A DNA stretch of 64,000 nt. It comes from Sanguinoderma infundibulare (taxonomy: Eukaryota; Basidiomycota; Agaricomycetes; Polyporales; Polyporaceae). The translations under genes and the position numbers were made by a program. The stretch spans positions 2,666,001 through 2,730,000 of the forward strand of contig JAVLRN010000010.1 of assembly GCA_032821775.1 (NCBI GenBank). The letters are read 5' to 3'. The first letter of the stretch is position 1, and every line of letters starts with the position of its first letter. Below are positions 19,781-28,887 of this stretch, piece after piece. Below the pieces are notes generated by a model. The model did no database searches. It had not been told where the DNA came from and saw only the letters and a program-made list of their open reading frames with translations.

Positions 19781-21269
19781 TCTACACCGCCCGGTGTCAA
19801 TCCTCCGAGTCCGTTCTTGACGTTGAACGGTGTTTCGTTGCACTGTGGATGTACCGCAGCGCTCGCGATCAACGTCTGAAATTCTCATGGTCGTTTCGAA
19901 CCGCATATCCGAAAAGCTGACGTGCTATCTTTTTTGTCATAGATCCTTTTGGGCGATGCGATTGTATGCTGGAGGGTGACCATGCTCTGGGGAGGCAACC
20001 GGATTGTGAAAGGCATTTCCGTCGGTCTACTGGTGACCGCCTTCGGTGAGTAAGCGTGAATGGAACTTCGCGTCTTTAAACCCAGCCCTTGCTGACTCTC
20101 TCTATATGGGCGTTTCCTGCCTCCGGGATAGCTCTGAGCATCGCTGACACTGAACAGTCATGCAACCCGAGTTCGACCCAATGGTGGAGTTCAACACTCG
20201 CCGGAACGCCTCCAGATTCTGGAAGTATGTTTCAGGGTTTAACGTATGGCGTCGCAGCCTGCATATTGTCCTTTTCAACCAATCTGTTCGCGACTCTCGC
20301 CGTGAGCTACAAGGCGTGGTGCGTTTGTTCACTCAACCCTGCCACCATACAGTATGGCATACGCCCGAGGCTGCAGCCGCTTACCGTGACCGTCAGGGCG
20401 ACAAAGAAGTTTTGTCGAAAGTACTTTGTTTCAGGCGATATGTTCACCAGGATGGAGAGGCTTCTGTCTATCCTGATGGAGTCCGGTGCGATATACTGTG
20501 CGCTGTGGGTACGTTCAAGACAATGCAGTGAACATGAATTGAATATTAAATGAGCTTCTCCTTTGTCTCGCGTTCACACAGATCGTCGTGATCCTCTGGC
20601 AGATCGCGATGATCACCCCATCAATAAACTACGCCTACGGCTCAGGAAACGTCTGGGATGTATTCGGCATCTTCATCAGCGGCGCGCTGACACCTGTGAT
20701 CGTACGTCACGCAGTACAGTACCTCCTCGACTCCCGTCGCAGTAGATTGACTCACTGGCACCCATGCACATCCTCAGGCCATCTACCCCACGATAATCAT
20801 CGTCCTCGTCGCGCTCGGCAAGTCCCACATCGAGAAGGGATTCTCGGAGCCCCCGACAGACTGGGGCCCCACCATGCTCCTTCCCATGCACTCTCCCGGT
20901 ACCAGTGATTCAGTCACAGTCGACACTGCGGTGATCGCATACCATGACCGCCGCCCACCGGACTCGGACTCGGAGCGGTCCAGCACGGTGATCGTCGTCG
21001 ATGCGGAGGCCGTCGGGCGAGGGCTCGAGGGCTCGAGCACGCACACGTCAGATCCGGACGAGAAGTGCAAGGTGGATGATGTCGTCTGACATGCCGCCTC
21101 GTGCCACGACGCTCGTTCCGGTATGCGTGGCAAGCAGTGGGAGAAGGATGGACGCAAGCTGTACGGAGCTGTCAAATATTTATCGAACTGGAAGGATTCA
21201 GGACCGCCTGGCGAAAGCTACCACCCCGAAATTCGAGACACAGTATGACACAAAACAGCCGTCCATCGC

Positions 21270-22726
21270 CTAACCGCGCACCGCCAAGTACGCGTGGATC
21301 ATGTCCGGGTCCGCAACGTCACCCATCGACCGTATCTCCGAGTGGTCGGACCTCCCACCCGGTCCCGACTCCAAATACGCGTCGATATCGATCATCAAGT
21401 CCGACGCCGGGCGGTCACGGTCGTGGCCCGACATATTCAGGGTGAGGAACGTCGCGGCCGACGGCGAGCGGAACGACGACGACGCGTCGTCGTCCGCGTC
21501 GGAGGCGCTCTGCGCTCTGCGGCCTGTAGCTACAGTAAGAGCGCAGTGTCATTTTTTGCGAGACGGAGGAGGGAGGGAGGGAGGGAGGGAGGAAGAAAGG
21601 CGTACAAAAAGCGTATGCGGGCGCGGCGAGCGAGCGTGCACGCCTCCTACGACACCAGCACTGCAGCGCGAGGAGGACGGCGAGGATGATGATAGCGACC
21701 GTCACGCCGGCGGCGAGCCCGTTTGCGAGCATGTGGTTCTGAGGGGTCCCGGTATCGCGCGCTGGAGTTTGGGAAGGTGCTGCGGAACCTCCCGAAGCCG
21801 TGGCAGGAGCAGATGATGATGGCAAAGTAGAAGAAGCGGCGGACGGCGTCGTGGACGACATGGACGACGACGTGGCCACGGAAAACGGGGGACCTGTGCT
21901 TTTCTGGGAAACCTCAAATGATAAAGTCGACGATGTCATGCTCTCAGCGACAATCCCATCTGAGGCTGGGCTCTGCGACTCAACCGAGGAAGAGGGATGG
22001 ATCGTGAGAGGCGACGAAGTCGAAGTTGAGTCGGAATCTGATGTGCCAGCACTGGACGTTGCACTGGTGCTCCTATGGACAATATCGGCTTGTGAGGACG
22101 GTATGAAGCTCGTACTCCGAGCAGTCGAATGTGGTGCCACATCTTCTGTCGTCGCTGAGGAGGATGTGGTGGTACCGCTGGGAGTAACCGGTGGCAGATC
22201 ACTCCCCGAGGCCTCGTCGCCGACGGCAAAGTAGTCGATCCAAAGCTGCGCCCCTAAGTTCGTGATCTCGAGAGTGTGCTCGCCGCGCTCCAGGGTCCCG
22301 GAGTCAAAGAACTGCTGTTGGAACGACTCGTGTTGCACCTCCTGGGGCGGGACGAAGTGCGTCGGCGGGCCGCCGTCGATCGCGTACTGCGACTGCATGC
22401 TCCACGTTCCGACAGGCTGGAAGGAGCCGAAGACCTGTATAGACGTGCCTTTCCAGTAAACGGTCAGTGTCGCAGTCATTCCTTGTCGTACTGCGTGCGA
22501 ACAGACCTGTGAAAGTGAACGTGGCCGTTGCGCCGGAGACGTTCGCCCAGTGGAGCGTCCCATCCCAGTTGAGCGCGGACTGGACCGACAACACATCCCA
22601 CGTGCCATCCCACTGGATGCTAGGGTCCGAGTCGTCGATATTGTGAGTGTCCGCCGAGGCATGGCGAGTATGGGCGAACAAAACGAGCGTGAACGTTACG
22701 AAGGAGCGACAAATGTAGCCGAGCAT
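21270..22726 (-). CDS. Mucin-stalk single-pass surface protein, copy C
   Basis: The exons are 22726-22507, 22448-21606 and 21529-21270 (440 residues). There is a signal peptide, then a Trp-rich galactose-binding-like ectodomain (IQWDGTWDVLS, LNWDGTLHWANVSG, GTSIQVFGSFQP, QYAIDGGPPTHF, LEITNLGAQLWIDYF), a Ser/Thr stalk (about 165-310), a membrane helix (AAGVTVAIIILAVLLALQC), a basic stop (WCRRRRAR) and an acidic tail (SASDADDDASSFRSP, ending MIHAYLAVRG). It is the only A/B/C copy with an unbroken membrane anchor and tail, and so serves as the reference for the nonsense changes in A and B. Intron 2 contains a GGGA microsatellite. A 6-nt alternative acceptor exists at 21524. Confidence 0.8.
21565..21595. 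repeat. (GGGA)n microsatellite
   Basis: About seven GGGA/GGAG units within intron 2 of mucin copy C. Confidence 0.85.
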
Positions 22727-23606
22727 GGCGGTAAGGGAAGCGGCCGAGGGAGGAGGATCCTATTCAAAGTTCTGGACCTGAGAGACATTTTCAGTCTGCA
22801 CTTTCAGCGGAAGACGTACCCATATGGACGTGGCGACCATCGGAATCTGAATCTGCCACGTCAGGAAGAAGATGCGGCACGTTGATGTAGTATGTCTAAG
22901 GCCTGCCGCTTCAGGCTGAAGCGTGTATAAAACGATGTCAGGAAGTTCCTCATACCGCATGGACAGCGACGGAAGTGGTCATCGCTTGAGATCCGACGTT
23001 GAATAGAGCACTGGATTGAGATGAGATGAGCAAAGGACGCGATCTCACGTGTTTGCAGCGATGTCGTCGTCTACGAAAATGAACCGTATCACGACGGTAC
23101 CTGACAGACTTCCAGCTAGACAGCTGTGAAAAGGGATTTGGCTTGAGGGTTTGCGTACGAGTTTGTGGCGCGGCCGGCTCCATCAAACCATCTGTCATAG
23201 GCTGTGCTCGCCGGAGAGAAGAGAGGACAGCAGGAACAACGCGTTCAAACTCGCGTGAGCGTCACCATCTCCCTTCCGCCTATATGCAGTTCACGCGACG
23301 TTTCAAGCCCCTCGCTCTCTTTGTCGCTGTCTCGGTCTGTAGTGGATAACGGCGACATGACGTCGCCAGAAATAGCGGAAAATGATCATCGAAAAGCACA
23401 CCTTGAGACGGCCGACGGTCGCTGACAGACAGCAGATGCGCATTTACGATCAAGGTTCACGTGTGAACTGGGAGACGCATGAAAAGCTCCGAAAGCGCAT
23501 CAGCATTGAGACATAAAGGCCGAAGACCTGGCATACAAGCGCATATATATGAGAAGGCGGCGCATACACCATTGAAAACGGGTACTCACCGCAACCGAAT
23601 CCTCCC
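22727..23606. other. Intergenic between EthD gene and mucin copy C
   Basis: It holds the copy C promoter. About 22740-23570 is the inverted match of left-arm 3311-4235. No gene is recognised. Confidence 0.45.
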
Positions 23607-24311
23607 TTATTCCCTGTCCCAGCTCCTCCACAACTTGAACAACCTCGGTTCAAACCTGCTCGCTAACCCTGCAAATTTCTTCGTCCATGGCGTCGACACC
23701 GCGGCCTTGTACTCCTCGCTCTCCGTCGCGTCCGGCCGCTCCCACTCGTGGAGCGCGATGAACCGCTGCGGCCGGCCGCCGACGGGCTTCAAGCTCTCGT
23801 CCGTCCCCACAACCCCGCCTTCTTCGTACACGAACCGCCTGCTGCGGACCCAACCGGGGATCTTAGAGAAGAGGGGGATGTGCTCCTCGTCGTACCACTT
23901 GTCAAAGTCGGCGACGTGCTCGTCCGGGACGTCCATCGCGACGCTGCTCAGGTACGGGCCCGGCTTGCGTGCGTCGTACGCGTCGCGAGGCTTGGGCGGG
24001 TAGACAGGCTCGTGGAGGGTGTATGCGCGGCGGTCGAGGACGGCGAGGCGGGCGATGATCGCCTTCTCGCGGTCTGAGCGGGTGTGTGCGAGGTCGGAGT
24101 ACGGGGGCTCGTTGAGCGAGGTGGGGCTGTCGATGTCGTAGATAGCGAGGTAGGAGGGCTGCTTGGAATCGGCGGCGACCCAGCGAGACCAGGAGTGGAA
24201 GGAGGGGAAGGGTATGCGGAGGGGGACGTGCTCGTTGTCGTACCAGTCGTTGAACTCGTCTGCGGAGACGGCGGGGCCAGGCTCAGAGTAGACGAAGAGA
24301 AGGCCGGGCAT
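23607..24311 (-). CDS. EthD-like (dimeric alpha/beta barrel) protein
   Basis: A single exon of 234 residues. Two similar halves each carry a WYD(N/E)EH motif: FNDWYDNEHVPL near residue 20 and FDKWYDEEHIPLFSKIPGW near residue 130. Each is followed by aromatic/basic segments (SWSRWVA; VRSRRFVY) and a later ALHEW-type block. This is the layout of fungal proteins with two ferredoxin-like EthD repeats; substrates are unknown. No signal peptide is present, so it is probably cytosolic. Its promoter is duplicated at 390-755, and decayed copies lie at 17790-18260 and 3090-3115. A paralog lies at 50120-51001. Confidence 0.8.
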   Translation of the reverse strand: MPGLLFVYSEPGPAVSADEFNDWYDNEHVPLRIPFPSFHSWSRWVAADSKQPSYLAIYDIDSPTSLNEPPYSDLAHTRSDREKAIIARLAVLDRRAYTLHEPVYPPKPRDAYDARKPGPYLSSVAMDVPDEHVADFDKWYDEEHIPLFSKIPGWVRSRRFVYEEGGVVGTDESLKPVGGRPQRFIALHEWERPDATESEEYKAAVSTPWTKKFAGLASRFEPRLFKLWRSWDRE

Positions 24312-24660
24312 GGTGGTGCCGAACTGGAAGAGTGTGCCTATGGTGTGCTTATGTTGTGCTTATGGTTGCCCGAGGGTTATATATGCCGGAGGCCTGGGAT
24401 ACGGGAGAATGAGATATATAAGCAGCATCCCACGCGATCGATAACAGACTCACCGTCCGTGCTAATGTAGGACCTCTGTCCAATGGCGTGCCTCCCATGC
24501 TCAGGCAGTAATTGCGTCGATATCGGCTGAGAAAGAGGAAACGTGTATGAGGAGATCGTCGGTTGAGAGAGATCGCTGCCTGTCGGTGCGTAGAGACGCC
24601 CATTGAATTCAGAGCCAAACAACCCGTCGGTGGCGGAGAGCCTACCGATTCGGCCCGGGA
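24312..24660 (-). promoter_or_regulatory. EthD-gene promoter (right arm of inverted copy)
   Basis: It matches 390-755 in inverted orientation. TATA-like stretches occur on the minus strand near 24385 (CATATATAAC) and 24415 (TTATATATC). Homology between the arms fades beyond about 24660. Confidence 0.65.
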
Positions 24661-26133
24661 CCCATCCGCTGCTCTCGTTTTATCGCCGCCCTCACCGAAA
24701 CGTTGGGTATATGATGCCTTCGCGCAAGCATCCAAAACACGCAGCAGAAAAATCGATACAAGTCACGGCCTTGCAAGGTCTCGAAGACAAAGTCGCCTCC
24801 AGCCCCGGGCCGCTTTCATGCACCCAGTTGGCCCAGACGACTCCGAACTCGGATGCAGGGACTGCCTCTTCTGCCCGTGGTTAATCTTTCTGCTCATCGT
24901 CGACGCCGTTGGAGAACGCGACTATCCGGAAGCTCAAAGCGTACTCCTCTCCTCGCTTGTGCTCTCACCTGTCGTTCCTTGCAGTGCGGAAACGATCTCA
25001 AGCACATGACATATCTCTTCAAGAATACCATCCTACTAGGCCAATTCGAACACTAACACCCCAGTTTTTCTCGAGCCCTTGACGCCTCTCCCCACCTTTC
25101 AAATTTCACCCCTCGTCCGATCCCTCGGGCTCGATGTGAGCCGCATCCAGCTCAGGCCGTCGAGGGCTGCACCTCGAACACGTCGCTCCACCGTGACGAC
25201 GTGCGGCCGACGAAAGTAGTCCACAGAACGAGAGCTCGTGCTGTCATTTCGTCTTTGCGCCCCGTCCTTCCGGGGAACAGCACCGGCCTTCACGAGGAAT
25301 GAGGAATGAGGAAGCGGTCGATCTCCTGCAGGGCGTGAAGTCGTCATCGTCACCAGAAACGCAAACGCACAAAAGCCGTACGCTTGCGGCTCACCTCTAC
25401 ATTATCATATGTAACGTTTCGATTGATCAAAACCCTACCCTACGTAGCGAGCGAAGGTCGAACGTTGAGCGCCGAGCGTCGTAACAAACACCGCTCGCGC
25501 CCACCCGAAGCAGCCACAATATGTAACTACCCCGAGTCCCGACGTCGACCGGCGGATGCGCGATCAGACTATAGGCTATAGGCTATAGGGCGGCCGCGGC
25601 CTGTGTCAGGATCTGTCAGCGCTCTGGTCAGACGAATGGCACAACTGGGGTTATTGGTAAGTCCTCTGCGACGGACAGTAAGCCGCACCGCTGTACCACA
25701 TGGAGCAGCCTTCATCAGATCCAGCGCGGGCAAGATTCCGAGGCGGACACGTGGATTTCGGGATTGGGGACTCGGGGGGCGGGAGGCGGGGAAGCTGTGA
25801 ACGTGTTCGGCCTCCAATCATCATGCATCATGCATCATGAATGAGCAGCTGCCGACTGCACGCGCATCTAGTGCGGGTTAGCGAACGCACGACGCTTGTT
25901 CTTGTCGTGTTGCGGCCGAAGAGACGTTCGACTGGATCCCCGACCGCCCTCCACCTGCCTCTTTCTGTCAACCATACAGACCTACAGACCCTCACCGGGA
26001 GAAGGAAAGCGAGAAAGCGATGGATTAGCACAGCGATACGATAGCGACGACATACATGCATGCATCGTTCATATACAGTCCTCTTCCTCCTCCCCCTGCC
26101 ACGCCCTCCGCACTCTCACTCTCGCTCTCGCTC
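24661..26133. other. Intergenic, low-complexity stretches
   Basis: No gene is recognised. It includes three tandem copies of a 7-bp unit (CTATAGG) at about 25569-25589 and a CATCATG-type triple at about 25820-25840. Open frames of up to 148 codons lack motifs. Confidence 0.4.
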
Positions 26134-27645
26134 TCACCCCGGACCACGAGCCTCCCTCGACCCCGGATGCCGCGCGCTCTCCACGTCCGTCTCCGTCTCC
26201 GCACGGACATCTCTCCGCTCTCCCTCCTGTCCAAGTTTGGGCTCGGGCGCGGGTTCGGGCGCGGGGTCGAAGCTGACCATCGACGTCGACACCGTCGGCG
26301 TCGGGCTCAGCGGGCGGTGCGCGGACATCGGCGTCGGGCGGTACAGAGATAGGTATTGGTGGAGGCGCAGATGCGTCGGCGCGACACCGAGCCGGTGAGG
26401 ATGCGAGTTTGGGTGAGGATATCCGCGCTCGGAGGCGGAGACGGAGACGAGGGTGGACCTGTCCGAGGACGCAGCGGTTGTGACCGAATTCCTGTGCGAG
26501 TGCGAGTACGAGTGCGAGGGGGGACTGGAGGCGGAGGCGGAGGCGGAGGCAGAGGAGGAGACAGCGTACGCGTGGTCGAACGCGGACGCGGACGTCGACC
26601 ACGGCGTCGGCGGGGGCTTGTACAGGGAGGAGAAGGACGGGGAGGATGATAGGGCGGAGTAGGGCGGCGGCGGCGGCTTTGTGGCGGCGAGAAAAGGGAC
26701 GGAGAGCGTGGAGCCCGAATCTTCAGAGGACGGCGCGGGGGCTGGTCGGGTTGCATAGGTTAGCGTGCATTTGGGCACGGCGGTGGGTACCACGGGTGCA
26801 TGCAGAGAACGGAGAGATGCATGGATGTCGGACAGACGAGACGGAAAGAACACGCAAATGCGCGAGCACTCACCTAGCGCACCGCCACCTCGTCCCCTCT
26901 GGCGCATTTCGGCCCACCGTGCACCCCAGGTCGGCTTCCTGGCAGCGCGACCATACCTCCGTCCAAGCTTGGCCCCCCTCCTGACGGTCCTCCTCTTCAC
27001 GAACCATAGGAATAGCAGGAGAAAGACAGCACCGGCGATGCTACCGGCAACCAAACCGCCTAGCTCCACCGAGGAGAGTCCAAGGTCATCCGGGACGGTG
27101 GACGACAAAGGCAAATCCCGACCCGCCGCGGATGTGGAAGGGCCGCCATCGTTGGCGGGCATGGAGGTGCCATTTGAGGTACTGGTGGGGTAATGATGGG
27201 AATAGGTTTCGGAGTCTTTCCAGGTCTCGGTCTCGGTCGATGTCGTGGATGATGTCTCTAGCCTAGAGCCGATGAGCGGGGTGGTGTATGAGGAAAAGCA
27301 GGAGGAGGGAAGGTCAGGACATGTGGTGGGATTGGTCAAGTCGCAGGGTTGGCAGGGCGGCTGTATGGGCGAGCCGCTGTCGCCGTCGGCGCCATCGTCG
27401 CCATCGTCGTTGTTGTCCGGGGCCCATGTGGGCGGTTGGTCTTGTCCTCCACCGCGGGGGCGAGGTGTTTTGAGGAGTGAACGAGAGTGAGGACGATGAG
27501 GAGTAGGACGGGGAGGGATCAAGTATTGAGGTATAGATGCGGATGAAGGTGGCAGAGAGGTAATGTGAGCGTAAAGGGACGGTGACTGGGTACTGAACGG
27601 CATGTCTTGCAGGCGGGGAGACGGACGTGGACCGGATTCGGCCAT
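26134..27645 (-). CDS. Ser/Pro-rich single-pass membrane protein
   Basis: Exons 27645-26874 and 26741-26134 join across a 132-nt intron (CTAG|GTGAGT..GCTAAC..ACCAG|CCCCC), giving 459 residues. The extracellular-type part has a Cys/Pro cluster (PPCQPCDLTNPTTCPDLPSSC, residues about 96-116) and a Ser/Thr-rich stalk. It is followed by one membrane helix at about 195-217, KRR, and a long Ser/Pro/Tyr-rich tail with Ser-Ala and Pro repeats. It has the layout of Agaricomycete surface sensors but no recognised ligand domain. The shown start lacks a clear signal peptide, so an upstream exon may be missing. No function is assigned. Confidence 0.6.
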   Translation of the reverse strand: MAESGPRPSPRLQDMPFSTQSPSLYAHITSLPPSSASIPQYLIPPRPTPHRPHSRSLLKTPRPRGGGQDQPPTWAPDNNDDGDDGADGDSGSPIQPPCQPCDLTNPTTCPDLPSSCFSSYTTPLIGSRLETSSTTSTETETWKDSETYSHHYPTSTSNGTSMPANDGGPSTSAAGRDLPLSSTVPDDLGLSSVELGGLVAGSIAGAVFLLLFLWFVKRRTVRRGAKLGRRYGRAARKPTWGARWAEMRQRGRGGGALGECSRICVFFPSRLSDIHASLRSLHAPVVPTAVPKCTLTYATRPAPAPSSEDSGSTLSVPFLAATKPPPPPYSALSSSPSFSSLYKPPPTPWSTSASAFDHAYAVSSSASASASASSPPSHSYSHSHRNSVTTAASSDRSTLVSVSASERGYPHPNSHPHRLGVAPTHLRLHQYLSLYRPTPMSAHRPLSPTPTVSTSMVSFDPAPEPAPEPKLGQEGERRDVRAETETDVESARHPGSREARGPG

Positions 27646-28887
27646 AGGTGCGGATAGGGACGTCTAGAGTGCGTTCCGTGAACGAGTTTGGGCAATGGAG
27701 AGAGGGGTCCTGTCGACCGTGGACGGTGGACGTCGCAGTAGTGGATTCTTCCCGAGGTCTGACCGACAAAGGGAGAGAAGCGGACGAATTGGTCAAGAGG
27801 CGAGGTTACGGCGCGGTGCGAGGGTAGAGAGCTCTAGCTGACAAAGCGGCAAGAAGACGGACCTGTGAAGAAGGACGAGAGGGTTGGAGCTCGCGGGTCG
27901 CCTGGATGTGATGGAGGGCCGGGACTGGTCGACGATCCGAAGTGCGCCGGACGAGATTCGGGGATCCCTGGCCGCGATGCGCAAGGTGACGATGGGAGGA
28001 GGGACATCCGACACGGGTCAACCAGTCAAAGTTGCGCTAGCCCGCGGGAGTCACAACGAGAAGCGACGGCGACGTAGAGCGGGAAGAGCGACCTGGTGAT
28101 TGCTTGGCGAGGCGATTTGTAGGAGAAAAGAGAATTCGAAGGCGGGACCTGGGCGGGAGTAGTAGTAAGCTGATGAACTCAAACTCAAAGGCCTTGATAT
28201 CGTCAATGCCTCGGCGTCCCACAGATGCTGTGACGGTGGGATGTGCACATCTTGGCCTCCTCCGCCCGTGTGCACGTACAATCCATCGGCGACGGAGAAC
28301 GTCTGGAGAGCAGGCGAGGCGGGCGACGAGGACGACTGGCATGGATCAAGAGAGACAGAGAGACAGACTCAGCAGCCATCCGCAGCTGCCCCGCAGACAC
28401 CGCTGTCACGTGCAGGCTGCCAGTCACTATGCAAACAGCCACCCGTGGATCGGACTTTCCATGCTTCACCAGTCACCGTCAACTCACCGTCCTTTTGCCG
28501 TCCTTTCCGATTCCTTCTGGGGACACCGACAGCTCCTCTCTATGGATATTCATCACAAGTCCAGGGATCAGACATCGCAAATGACGCGGAGGCGATGGGC
28601 CTTGGCGAGGCCGAGGATCAAGGATACGAGCGCGCCAACCCATGAAGAACCTCTTGAAGCTCGAATCTTAGGAGGAGCTTGGCAGTACGTCGAACACTCG
28701 ACATCCATCGACCAGCTCGCGAGGTGCGTGATGATTGCGCCCAGATGTGAATGACTGACTGAAGCACTTCTCCCAGTCGTACCCTCAAACATACAAATCG
28801 CGCTACTAAGTCCTTTGTTATCAGGAGCTTCCACGTCGCGTACTAAGGAGTGAGACGATGGGGACAAGCGGGGCCTAAGTATCTTCC
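27646..28887. other. Intergenic between surface protein and ABC transporter
   Basis: Open frames of up to 216 codons on the plus strand (28104-28754) show no motif or codon pattern that supports a gene. It probably contains the 5' flank of the gene at 26134-27645 and the 3' end of the transporter. Confidence 0.35.

Larger units (their letters stand above)
18853..19785. mobile_element. 933-bp non-autonomous TIR element with 8-bp target duplication
   Basis: The empty site is visible in the paralog at about 2488. The insertion is flanked by ACCGCCCG at 18845-18852 and 19786-19793. Inside each end are 57-bp inverted repeats (18857-18913 and 19724-19780) starting GTCTACACA, with one mismatch, preceded by 4-5 unpaired outer bases. 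No transposase frame is present. An 8-bp duplication with inverted repeats fits hAT-like non-autonomous elements, but the termini are not the usual CAG/TAG type, so the superfamily is uncertain. The interior holds two tRNA-like modules on opposite strands. Confidence 0.85.
18409..21089 (+). pseudogene. Multi-pass membrane protein gene split by insertion
   Basis: This is the paralog of the gene at 1228-2925. The start is at 18409 (MSQNIVFNEAGW), with the same intron positions. In exon 3, after IIWTLP, the coding sequence is interrupted at 18853 by a 933-bp element and resumes at 19794 (the duplicated ACCGCCCG, then GVNPPSPFLTLNGVSLHCG). Downstream exons (ILLGDAIVCWRV, ALSIADTEQSCN, FATLAVSYKAW, GAIYCALW, AIYPTIIIVLVAL, SHIEKGFSEPP) and the stop at 21087-21089 look otherwise sound. 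Translation into the element ends at about 18944. It converges on mucin copy C, with 180 bp between the stops. Confidence 0.8.

Noticed and set aside
24563..25009. 148-codon plus-strand frame upstream of the EthD gene
   Set aside because: Part of it is antisense promoter sequence shared with 390-755, where no such frame is kept.
25565..25840. CRISPR-like or satellite array
   Set aside because: Only three short 7-bp units each, with no spacers; the genome is eukaryotic.
26356..26662. Glu/Gly-rich frames on the plus strand
   Set aside because: They are antisense to Ser/Ala repeats of the gene at 26134-27645.
28104..28754. 216-codon plus-strand frame before the transporter
   Set aside because: No motif, splice logic or paralog; composition looks like non-coding sequence.
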